DNA of 64,000 nt. Source: Plantago elongata. Its lineage: Eukaryota; Streptophyta; Magnoliopsida; Lamiales; Plantaginaceae. Both the position numbers and the translations under genes were made by a program. Positions 1 to 10,819 of this stretch are shown in pieces. The stretch is taken from contig JAYMSP010000072.1 of NCBI GenBank assembly GCA_036897095.1, positions 1 to 64,000 of the forward strand, in the 5' to 3' direction. How positions within the stretch are numbered: position 1 is the first letter of the stretch; each line of letters starts with the position of its first letter. Under the pieces are notes generated by a model. That model searched no databases. It was not told the DNA's origin and was given only the letters and a program-made list of their open reading frames with translations.

Positions 1-3000
1 GAACGGCCAGCGAAGGAGAGACACATAAGATGTAGGTTGCCTGCTAGGTGATATACTATATATTTCTGTCACCATTTGTTCACTCAGTCCTGAATGCAAT
101 TCACTTTTTGCTCAACAGCTGTGTTTGCTGCAATCTCCGCCACCAGGCCACGAGCTGATGTTGGATACTGCATACATGCTCTTGCCCGAAGATTGTCGAA
201 GACTCATAACTGGGCGGTGAGTGGTTATGGAAGAGATGAGAAATTAGGATATAAGTCATATTAGTTATTACAATGAAAATAAATACGACAATTCTCTTTA
301 CTAGTTATTAGTGTTTATCTTAGGATGCCTATGTGTAAAATGCTGAAGTTATAAGCTATCGGTATGTCTTGCTGGAAATGATATGCTCATGAGAAACACC
401 CTAGCTTCTTTTGCATTACATTTAGCACTCCATCCCAATCCACTCCTTTCTGACAATATTGAAGTTTTGATCTATACTGGGATCCATGTTCTGCATGATA
501 GCACTGTGCTATAATATGCATTGTAATATCTTTGCGCTGTGTCTAGAGATTGGTCTATGCAGAATTCACATACTTTGGTTAACACTGGCTGTGTGCTCAA
601 ATATCAAGGAGCTTAAATATCTGTAACCTAGGTTGTGATCATGTCCTCTGAATGTTGAAAACACTTTTTAGAGAGCCACCACCCTCTCCCGTGTGGTCCC
701 TGGTACTTGAAACAAATGCAAAAGAAAAATGCTTGTTTTTAGAGTTTTGGCTGTATGTATGACTATAACTACTTCAGTAATCTAGCTCGGGTAACATTCG
801 CCTTTGTCTTGAGAACTTAGTTTCAAGAATGCACATTGCAAAGATGAATAATATGGTCAAAGTATGCCTCTGATATATTTCTGCAATCTATTGTCTGGTT
901 TTGATATTTCCTGTTACCTTATTCTTGCTTAATAGGTTGCCTTGAAAACTCTGATCGTTATACATCGAGCATTAAGAGAGGTGGATCCCACATTCCAGGA
1001 AGAACTTCTCAATTATGGTAGGAGCAGAAACCATATGCTCAATTTGTCCCATTTCAAGGATGACTCAAGTCCCAACGGTACAGATTTTATTTTTTTGGTC
1101 GTTTATTGGTCGTTTATCTACAGATGCTACACAGTAGAAAACTTCTTCATGACTGAATGCTTTCTGGTCTCTTCTGTAGCCTGGGACTATTCTGCTTGGG
1201 TTCGCTCCTATGCTTTGTATTTGGAAGAGAGGCTTGAGTGCTTCAGAGTGTTGAAATATGATATAGAAGCAGAACGTCTGGTGAGGAACTTGGCTTTTTG
1301 TTATTTTCTATATAGAACTGCATTATTTTTCTGGTACTCCACTTTGTTTTTCCTTGATTGCGTCTGAAGTAGAAACTTAATGCAGAGAACGAAAGACCTC
1401 GACACTCCTGAGCTACTTGAGCAATTACCAGCATTGCAGCAGCTTCTTTATCGTGTGCTCGGCTGTCAGGTATGATCTCCTTACATTCATTTTTTTTAGG
1501 TCTACAAGTGTTATCAATTATAACGAGTTAAATATTTTTCAATTTTATACCTTGTTTCCTTTCCCCGGGAATAACGCTAACTATAATTGCCGATTCCTGC
1601 AGCCACAAGGAGCAGCAATACACAATTATGTCATTCAGCTAGCCCTTTCCATGGTACTAAATTACTCAGTAGAGAGCATCTTACATGACATTTCACTCTT
1701 TGATTGTTTGTAACTTTCTATTCAAATTTGCAGGTTGCTTCAGAAAGCATTAAGATTTACAATGCGATTAGTGAGGGATCAGTCAATTTGGTGGACAAGG
1801 TACCTGACGATTTCTGGTGGCCCTAATTGTATTCTTCTTTTGTCACAATCGCTCACAGATCTATTTCTGACAGTTCTTTGAGATGCAAAAGCATGATGCT
1901 CTTAAGGCTTTGGATATATATCGTAGAACTGGACTGCAGGTATTTACCATACCCTTATGATTAGCTATTTCATAAAAGGCAAATAGCATTGAGATGTGTC
2001 AGGGTATCAAAAGAATCTCTTGCTTTATTCTTAGGCTGAGAGATTGTCGGAGTTCTATGAGATATGTAAAAATCTTGATGTCGGTGGGCGTGGAGAAAGA
2101 TATATCAAGATTGAACAGGTATGACTACTTGAAATTGAACACTTGAAATCATTCAATTGTTGCAACATCTTTATACTTTTCTCATTTCCATCGTTTGTTT
2201 GATGGATGGTAAAGCCCCCGGCATCATTTATACAAGCCATGGAGGAGTATGTAAAAGAGGCCCCACGTGCTTCCACAGCTCGCAAGGATCAGGTGAAGGT
2301 CCCTTAATCTTGTTCAGAGTGCATATCCCTCTCTGAATTATGAGACTATCACTAGTTCAGTCATTCCAATTAATTGATTTGCGTCATCATCACAGTTCCA
2401 AGTCTCTTATAAACATGTAGATATCCTTGTCCAGAAGTTTGCAGAAATATCTTGTATGGGCGATTACATATATACCTCAATATTACTTACTTGCAACACC
2501 GATACAACACTATGCAATATTAATTACCTAAAATGATGATAAGGTTTAGTAAGATACTTAAAGACCTCATCCAATCCCAGTTTAGTATGGAAATAATTGA
2601 AAGTTTTAAAAGCAAAGGCTGTTTAGTGAATCACTTGATTTTAGAGTTGTCCCTGCTTTGAATCATTTAAAAGGGAAAGTACACATTTTGGATATAATCT
2701 AATATCTTGTGTACGTTTATCCATGTGATTTCCATTAGGAAACTGTCTAAGTCATAGCCTCTTGACACTGTTGATTTTACTGCGATTCCACGACTGATGA
2801 CATTATATCTGCAAAACAGGGCGAGCCCAAGGCTATTTTGGCAATAGAATACACGAAGAGCCCAGAGGTGAAAGAAGAGCGCCCACCATCTCCACCTCCA
2901 GCCGAACCCGAACCAGAACCAGTTAAAGTGGAAGCTCCTGTTGCAGCACCACCACCTGATTTGCTGGTAACCATTGGAACGATCTGTGTATTTTGGTTTT

Positions 3001-4044
3001 CTTTCTGTATTGTCCTAAAAGGCCTTAGACTGACAACTATCTACGATGCTAGGGTTTAAATGATCCTTCACCTGCTGCGTCAGAGTTGGATGAAAGAAAT
3101 GCTTTGGCCTTAGCTATTGTCCCAGCTGGTGGTGAGTTAACTTATTATGCAATAAAAGTTTATTCAAATTGCTTTAATGTAGCATGGCTTTTAATGTCTT
3201 TTTGTTATGCTTTGGTTCTCTTTTTGGCGTAAAATAATCTTCAGTTTGCTTACATAGCATAACTTTTTCATTTGGGTTTAGTTAATATTTTTGTGTCCTC
3301 ACTTGCATTATATCATTATATGCTTGCAGGCCAACCAGCTTCAAATGGACCAAACCTGGCAAATGGAGCTACAGGTTGGGAATTAGCACTCGTTACGGCT
3401 CCAAGCTCCAATGAGAGTACTGTTTCTGCCAGTAAATTGGTATAGTTCAACTTCTCTGTTTACTTTCATACTTTTTCATCGTAATCTTCTTTCAAAGTGA
3501 TCATCTGTTGACAGACCACATATGTTATGTTTACTATTTAATATTTCTAAGTCACTTCCCACCTAATTTTTCCCAAGCTCCACCACTTCAGATTAGCTCA
3601 AAATGTCCAGGTGCATTTGATCTCTATTTATACGAACCATATTTTAATTTTCCCTGAATGTTAACGTAGGCTGGAGGACTGGACTTGCTTACACTCGATA
3701 GCCTATACGATGATGCAATGAGAAGAAATAGCCAGCCCACAAGTTACAACCCGTGGGAACAAGGTCCAATGGCCAACTCCATGATGCCACAAATGGGTCA
3801 TGATCCTTTCTATGCTTCCAACACAATAGCAGCACCACCTTCCGTACAGATGGCTCACATGAACAACCATCAACAGCCATTCATGTACCAACATCAGCAG
3901 CATCAACAACAACAACAAATGATGATGATGGGCGCACAACAGCCAATGAATCCATTTGGAAATCCATATGGACCAGCAGGTCACGCCTATGGACCAGGCA
4001 TGCCCGTTCAGTCTTACAACCCGTATTCAACAGGCCTCATATGA
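1..4044 (+). CDS. AP180/ANTH clathrin assembly protein (At2g25430-like), 5' end outside window
   Basis: This is an endocytic adaptor that binds phosphoinositides through its ANTH domain and recruits clathrin. Exons read as 1-31, 119-216, 936-1077, 1180-1280, 1386-1469, 1603-1653, 1734-1799, 1874-1939, 2035-2118, 2215-2292, 2820-2966, 3053-3131, 3330-3439 and 3670-4044. All borders are GT-AG and keep one frame for 503 codons plus TGA. The visible part begins inside the ANTH domain ([10 protein letters not shown], then [59 protein letters not shown]). A Pro/Glu-rich linker follows ([19 protein letters not shown]), then a disordered Gln/Met-rich tail containing [10 protein letters not shown], whose NPF tripeptide is a known EH-domain ligand. 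From memory, Arabidopsis At2g25430 is about 650 aa, so roughly the first 40 residues are missing here and the tail is shorter. The family call is firm; the exact orthologue is inferred. Confidence 0.93.
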
Positions 4045-5408
4045 GCAGAGATTGGAAGAGGAGCTATATATCACTAGGGAGTCAAAGATGGAGCTGGTTC
4101 ACACGGAATACACGTTGAACATATGATTTATTGATTGATGATGAAGGGTAGATTATGATTTGTATGATATGTTGTGGGAAGTGAACTAGTTAGACGGATT
4201 CATTGGTATGGTAGATAATTTTGTTTGGCAATCTTTTTACATCAGACATTTATTAATAATGCTATTGGGGATTTTGCATATTTTTTGTAAACTTGATTAT
4301 GTTGTCTGGAAAAAAGTTGTAAAAATGGTTCTGCTTGTGATTCTTTGCTGTAAAGTTCTGCTTTGATCAGCTCAAGACAATTCCATATGAAACTATTCAA
4401 TTGCCACAGTACATCACTGTACAACACTATTGGTATTTCATTTTTTTGCTCTCGGGTTTTCCATCTTCTTTCTACCATTTGTCCCGGTTTGGTCTCCAAA
4501 CAACCAAATAATCATCGTATCAAGTCATTTTATAAGGTTTGTACTATAATAGATACTTGAGTTTTTCTACGGTTATACAGGTTTTCGTATGATCGTCCTA
4601 GTTGCTTATTTCACTTTAACAGATTATAGTTATTTGGTTATATCACTTTCATATACAATCAATCAACCATTCATGCTACGTTTTGGTTGAAGTGACATGT
4701 TGCTGGTAAAAATGAAAAGAGGAAATTATTACTCTTTCAGCTTTAGACTATTGAAGTGGACTATATATGTTGAGTTTGGTGCATGTGAGTATGTGACACT
4801 ACATGCACACCGATAGCAAGTATTGACATTTAAGGCACTTGGATCACTTTCTAAATAACCCAAAAATGTATTATCATCGTCGTTTAAAAGTCGAATCCGG
4901 ACCACTAAAATTATCTTAACATGTCAATCTTTTAGCTAATAGTAATGTATACATGACATTATTTTATAATTAAACATGTAAAATTTATCGCTTATCTCTT
5001 AACATAGAGTCTGTTTCTTTTTCGTACACCAGAGTTCGACACTATCACTTTAGGTACAGTAGAATGTTTACGATCATTTGAGTACATTTCAACAACACTC
5101 CTATAAAATTATTAATCAAACGTGTATATTGTTAATGAATAAATATTGTCATAAAATTAGTAAAATCTATGTATTTTAAACTTTTAATTATATATTAATA
5201 GAATGAGAGAATTTTAAGTCCGATTCTATACCAAAGAGTCCTGTATGGTTGGAGAGCAGTGTAAGGTAGTATTAGTGAGTATCAAATTCTACTAGAAAAT
5301 AGAACCAAATTACCAAACTGATAAACCTCTTGATTCTTCTTCTTCTTCTTAGATTCTACTCTCTCTTTAAATTCCGAGCACTGTAATTTTCTCAACCAAT
5401 TCACAATC
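4045..5408. other. Intergenic, AP180 gene to BSD gene
   Basis: This holds the 3' untranslated region of the AP180 gene and the 5' region of the BSD gene, in AT-rich DNA. Short open frames around 4242-4560 have no family resemblance. I see no element with clear ends. A CTT microsatellite lies just before the BSD start (about 5334-5350). Confidence 0.6.
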
Positions 5409-8400
5409 ATGTCTTGGATTCCTTCAATTTTCAACCCTCCTCCTTCATCACCAGACGACGATGATCCCACCCCCAACAACTCCACTCCCAACCTCTCCGC
5501 CGTCTTCCGCGGCGTCGCCAATTTCCTAGCGCCGCCGCCGATCACCACTTCTCCGACCAATTCTCCTCCGGAAGAGGAGGAAACTGTTTCCTCAGACGCA
5601 ATTTCTGGAATTAAGAATGATTTGGCTGAGCTTCAAGGCACCTTTAAATCGGGCTTTTCGATTATTTCGTCCAAATTAGCTTCCAATTTTATGCAATTCA
5701 ACTCTCCAGTAAACGATCGTGATGATGAGGATGGTGAGGAAGAGGATGATGGTGGAGAGGAGGAAGAGGATGTGGTGGTGGGGGTTAATGATGAGGTTGT
5801 GGAGTTTGTGAGGAAGGTTTCGGTTCGGGCTGAGCTCTGGACGGATTTCCCTCTTTCGTTGCCTGATGGTAATTTTCTTGCTTGCCGGACTTTATTTTCT
5901 CTCATGAGGTTTGTTGTTTTTCAGTGAAGTTCATTATTGTAGTTACTTTTTTTTTTTTTTGAAATTTTATGTCAGGGTTTTAACTTTTGTGATCAGTTAC
6001 GATTACGTGCCTTCCGGTTAGCATTCCGATTAGTGATATTTTTAAAGTTACGACGGAATGGATAGTTTGTTCATTGTTAGCTGAAATTTGATATGTGAGG
6101 TCTTTGTGAGGTGAATGTGAATATAAGTTTACGTGCTGGTGATCTGTATATGTCTCACTTCCATGAGTGATGTGAGAATGATGATTGTTACGCGTTAACC
6201 ATGTTGAGTAGGATAGATTATCAGCCAGGTTGTTGGGTGATTTCAAAGTTGCTCCAACTAGCTTATTGAAATAAGCTAGATCAATTGTTCTGCTTTTAGT
6301 GAATCAGTACTACTCCAACATCATTTAAATGAGCTATCTGTTAGCAGTCAACTTATCTACTAACAATTAAGTACTAGCTTATAAGCTACTCCATCTGTCC
6401 CAGAAATAATCTCACATTTGGTCTGAAAGAGGGAGCACTACCTAACTTATCAACTTATTTGCTAACGTAGCTTATTTGAACACAATCTATGGCAATTTGA
6501 TTAACAATTCGGTAACTTGTCGAGTTGGCATCTCTGCTGATCTTGCCTGGCGGAGAATAAAATGTACTTGGATTCATGTTTGGCAGGGCATTGCAAGATT
6601 CAAATTGAATAAACTTTTCAGTGTATACAATGTTGGTGTTTAACAAAAAAAAAAAGGATATCTTATATATGCATAATTATTGACATCTCTATCAGTAATC
6701 AGAGTTAAATTGATTCAAGCTTGACTAGAATTTACTGCTTGTGTCATGTCAAGAAAAGTGCTGCTGATTTTACCTGGGACTCGTTTCATAATCAAGTACA
6801 ACTGCTTCTTAGTTTTTCATGTTGTCCAAACTGCAAATTGTGTTGCTAAGGCTATCTTTTTTTTTCTTTTTATCTTCTTTTTCTGCTTTTTATTGTTTTG
6901 TGTTGTGCTTTCTAGGTATTTGTTTTCTTCGATTTGAGTGTGTTGTGTGTTTTTTCTACTAAGTTGATCTATCTCTCATCTTTCCATAGGCTGAAGCTGA
7001 AGAAAAATGCTTCTTTAGAGTTTAGATGTTTTATGAGACATACTATATGACTAATCAAACAAGTTCTGTTATATTTCTGTATTTGGCCGATGGTGGACTT
7101 AAAGCCCCAAATGTTCTATAGTTTTCAGTTTTCACCCTTGCTCAATGATCCCGGAATATGATAATGATAGCAAAATTAGACCCTTCTACTTACGGTTTTA
7201 GATTACCAATAATCAAGCCATTCATTGCTCTTGAGAGGGGCATACGATCAAGATTCAGAGATGTGTCCTGGCCTCCTGGGTAAAGCTCAAGAGATTGTAA
7301 CTTTTCTTTCTCATACGTGTTTTCCATTTAAAGGTTACCAAATATAAATGCCGGATAATGAATTATTCACGTCGAATATGTTGGTTGTGTTCGACGTGAA
7401 TTTTTGGGAACAATGTTGTGAGGCAGTAAATGATGAGATGAAAAGTGGCCATATAAAGTCTTTTATTTATAATTGTTTGAAGCAATAGAAATAATTACAT
7501 CGTACTTGTGGATATTTAACACTTTCATGCCCTTATTAATATATTGCCTCGATTAGTTCAGCACTTATGCTTTTAATTTGCCAATGCAACAATGTCAGTA
7601 CCAATTAATAGAAAACTAATCAGAAACGAGATGTTGGATGAGTTATCCTGATGTATAAAAAATTCTATTGCAGGTTTTCAACTGTCAGATTATCAGAGAC
7701 AACATGCTGCATGTATTGACCATTTAGTGCCTGAGCTTGCAACGTTGAGGCAGAAATCTTGCAGCCATATAAGTGCGGAGAAGTTCTGGCTTATATATTT
7801 TATCTTACTCTGGCCTAGGTTGAATGAAGAAGAAATGGAGCTACTATCTTCTCCAGAGGTAAGGCTTTCTCCAAAGCTCTATATTTATTCACTATATTTA
7901 ACGAATGATGTGCATCTGCGTTAAAAACTACATGGTGCTATTTGCTACTTATTAGAATACTCCCGTTGTGTAAATAGTGATGTGAAATTTCATAATATTG
8001 TGTGTTCCATTAGAAAGTGACATTCCAAAACATTCTAAATTGGAAATATTATTACCCTTCACATTGTTCACAATTTACCTACTTTATCAAGGAACAAAGA
8101 AATTATACCACACTTCATTAATTATTTATATAAATTAACTGCCCTTTGCATATTTTATTCATAATTTACCACACAAATGTACCCCACTTGTGCTATATCT
8201 TAATACTATTTTGATTGGGTATATTGTAAACTGCGATAAAAGATAAAAAAGTAAATGCCACATTCCTAATGGGAGGGAGTATGTAGCAGATCATTCATGA
8301 AATAGTAGGTTTACTATATACTGTAATTGAATTGATACTTCCCAAGCCCGTTTATAATCATGTGCAGTGAAGCTCTCCTAGGTGTACTCCTCTCTCAGTG

Positions 8401-9012
8401 TGCTCCTCCTTGTCTTTTGGATTTCATGAAGATGCTGATGCTTTATTTTATAAGGAGTGAGGGGTGTCGGGTTGGGAATGCCTATATTTACTTAAGGCCG
8501 AAGGGAGTTCTTATTGCAAGGCTTTTGGATTATATAATCTTAATATGAAGGCTTATTCATTTGTTCTTTTGAAGGTGATTAATGCAAGGGAGACACTTCT
8601 TAAGAAACTTAATAAAAATTCTGATGTGGCTCAGAAGACATCTGAAAAATCAGAGTCCTCTGATTCAGAAGACGACAGTGATCAAGATACATCCCAACAC
8701 AAGGTCATTTCAGTTGAGACTGAAAGTTCCAGCAAACAGAGAATGGAATCTGGGCATCATGCAGAAGAATCTGCCAGTGCTACAAAGCACTCTGAAAACT
8801 CTGAGTTCTCATTTAGTGATCTGGACGATGCGGACAGTGACAAAGTTTCACGAAGCGACTCTCATGTATGGGTTCAGCACAACGAAAGTTCTGGAGCTGA
8901 GAGTAGCATGCGCAAGGCACATAAATCTGGATTTAGAGATAAAGAGTCTGAAGGAGAGGATTCATGGCACAATGTTGATGACACTGATTTTGACAGTCTT
9001 TCAGAAGTTTGA
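5409..9012 (+). CDS. BSD domain-containing acidic protein
   Basis: Three exons, 5409-5868, 7674-7858 and 8575-9012, join in frame to 360 codons plus TGA. The N-terminus (MSWIPSIFNPPPSSPDDDD) is Pro/Asp-rich, followed by a predicted helix (ISGIKNDLAELQGTFKSGFS) and a strongly acidic stretch (EDGEEEDDGGEEEED). The BSD domain begins at the end of exon 1 (EFVRKVSVRAELWTDFPLSL) and is completed by exon 2, which carries the diagnostic Phe-Trp pair in AEKFWLIYFILLWPRL. The C-terminus is Ser/Asp/Glu-rich and ends DDTDFDSLSEV. BSD domains occur in BTF2/TFIIH p62-like, synapse-associated and DOS2-like proteins; the biochemical role of the plant forms is not established, so I assign none. Intron 1 is 1.8 kb with a perfect inverted repeat; intron 2 carries a Stowaway MITE. 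Confidence 0.88.
6258..6480. repeat. Degenerate MITE-like patch in BSD intron 1
   Basis: A perfect inverted motif TAGCTTATT-GA-AATAAGCTA at 6259-6278 opens a patch in which AGCTTATT/AACTTAT words recur to about 6475. In the middle sits a Stowaway-like start (CTCCATCTGTCCCAG, about 6389). I see no clean terminal repeats or target duplication for the whole patch, so this is an old, undefined remnant. Confidence 0.35.
7365..7401. repeat. Perfect 12-bp inverted repeat in BSD intron 1
   Basis: ATTCACGTCGAA at 7365-7376 is the exact reverse complement of TTCGACGTGAAT at 7390-7401, with a 13-base loop. The arms contain ACGTC/GACGT cores of the kind bound by bZIP factors. It could be an intronic regulatory site or the remnant of a small element. 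Confidence 0.6.
7960..8279. mobile_element. Stowaway (Tc1/mariner-type) MITE
   Basis: The element starts CTCCCGTTGTG and ends ATTCCTAATGGGAGGGAG, flanked by TA on both sides (7958-7959 and 8280-8281). The reverse complement of the right end, CTCCCTCCCATTAGGAATG, is the usual plant Stowaway terminus. The left end is more eroded. It is about 320 bp, AT-rich and non-coding, within intron 2 of the BSD gene. Confidence 0.8.
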
Positions 9013-9574
9013 TCGTTCGCCATCTCATACATTTTTACTCTTCTTGGTTGGTTTCTTTTGTAAATTATCATGTCGATAAGAATGCTTCGTTTAACTACTT
9101 CATCATGGGTTATGGGTCATATATAGTGTTTTACTACGTAGCACTTATTTTGTTTTCTTAAAACAAAATCCTCTGTTCTTTGCTTTCACATTTTCTTAAA
9201 ACTACATTTGAGTGACATTTTGAATTTAATCTACACTGAGTGATGCTGACATTCTTCTTACAATAATATTCCAACTAATTAATCTTTTTTACATCCAATA
9301 TCTTAGATAATTTAAATTTTAGTTCCTTCCATATATTATTCTCTTATTCATAACACAACCACACTTGTAATTTTTTCAACAATTTACTTCATTAATAGCA
9401 CTCATAGCACATTATAAATTTCCACAGGAAACTGCATGATTTTCTATTGAAATCATGTTCACGATAGGTTAATAAGTATCTTTATTTACAGTAGAATGCT
9501 AGAATACTACTCTCACACATATATAATTATATAGTAGAATAAATGACGAATATAATTATATACTACTGACTACT

Positions 9575-9702
9575 GAGTAGAATGAATTATACCACACAGA
9601 GTAAAATGAATGATGAAGTGATAGAATGAATTATACCAGAGTAAAATGAGTGATAGAATGACTTATACCACAGAGTAAACTGAACAATGAAGTGAATGTA
9701 AT
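9575..9702. repeat. Degenerate minisatellite
   Basis: The phrase AGAGTAAAATGAATGATGAA followed by GTGATAGAATGAATTATACC recurs about three times with small changes in length and sequence. The region between 9530 and 9575 contains looser TAGAATAAATGA copies. Confidence 0.6.
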
Positions 9703-9978
9703 GTGGCTGCAAAAAATTAATTTTCGCTGATCGCGTACTTCAGGGATCATTGAATCGATCACAATAAGCCTGGTTTGAAGAGGTTCATATATGAAACCTC
9801 GTGAATAATACCTGAAGTCGAAGATTTAATTAATTGAGATTCAGAAGCCGAAAAATTTCACCCCCTACCATAAATAGGTTTAGCCAAGGCATTTATAACA
9901 CAACAAACATATACTTACTATAGCATAGAATAATTAAAGAATAATAAAGAAAATAATACTAATAAATAAAATGACATT

Positions 9979-10157
9979 TACCAACTGTTGTCGACTTAAG
10001 TGGTAAGGTATTTGAGTTCACTTAAACAAGATATCGGGTTCAAGCCTTGTAGATGTAAAAAAAATCGTTGGGAGAGCCGCCTTTCAAAAAGGGTCCGACA
10101 GTGCTCGGTTAGATTAGTCGCATATAGCGGATACAAACGAGAAAATAAAAAATAAAA
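9979..10157 (+). mobile_element. tRNA-derived SINE with 15-bp target-site duplication
   Basis: The segment is bounded by exact direct repeats AAATAAAATGACATT at 9964-9978 and 10158-10172. Inside, a tRNA-like head carries a box A-like GACTTAAGTGGTAAGG (about 9993-10008) and a good box B GGTTCAAGCC (10037-10046), the Pol III internal promoter spacing. A unique body follows, with an internal GGGTCCGACAGTGCTCGG section, and an A/TAAA-rich 3' tail. Exact duplications suggest a fairly young insertion. It is non-coding and would depend on a LINE for movement. Confidence 0.85.
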
Positions 10158-10819
10158 AAATAAAATGACATTCTATATTAATATAAGTAATATATTATTT
10201 TCTATTAATTCTATAAGATGGAGAAGAAACCGAGTTAATACAATATTGCAGCTCAACGAAATTTGCATTAACATAATCGTATAACTCAACGAGTCATATG
10301 TTAATATAATTATGTAAAGCTAGAGTCTCTATTGTAATATAATTTTAGAAGGGTGATGAACCCTAAAATTAGTCCTTTAAGTTTCCGAAATTTCAATTAG
10401 AGTTTTCCAAAACCTGGTTCATGAAATCGGGGCACAAAAGTGCAAGAATTGTTTGAAAGGTCTAGAAATCTGGAAAGGAAAAACCTGGAAGTTGCAATTG
10501 CCAGGGTTGATTTTGATTCCTCTAACAGTGATAGTGTTTATTAAATTTTATGACATAGTTAAACAAGATCATGACACAACTCAACATTTGAATAACTTTA
10601 TTTACAGTCTCTGCTTCATCCAGCTTTAAAATCACATGACAAATACTAGTATAACAGCAAGAACAAGACAAGAAGAATGAGATATCACAATTCACAAGAA
10701 ATGAAGAATGCTGCTGTTTCGAAACCATGAAAATAATAATCCAATCTACACAACGCATAGAATTAACAATCCTGAAATGTATGTATTGTATTATATCCAG
10801 GTCTTCATTCACTGTACTA

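Larger units (their letters stand above)
9013..10819. other. Intergenic between convergent BSD and WSD1 genes
   Basis: Both neighbouring genes end here, so the stretch holds two 3' regions. It also contains the minisatellite at 9575-9702 and the SINE at 9979-10157. The rest is AT-rich with no gene I can support. Open frames at 10522-10833 (minus) and 10727-10981 (plus) overlap the WSD1 3' end and are shadows. Confidence 0.6.

Noticed and set aside
8582-9079. 165-codon plus-strand frame overlapping BSD exon 3
   Set aside because: A shadow in another frame of the acidic C-terminus of the BSD protein.
9575-9702. CRISPR-like array
   Set aside because: Units are degenerate and of uneven length with no unique spacers, and the DNA is plant nuclear; it is a minisatellite.
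9979-10157. A functional tRNA gene
   Set aside because: Box A and B are present, but no acceptor-stem pairing or cloverleaf can be drawn, and exact flanking duplications with an A-rich tail fit a SINE.
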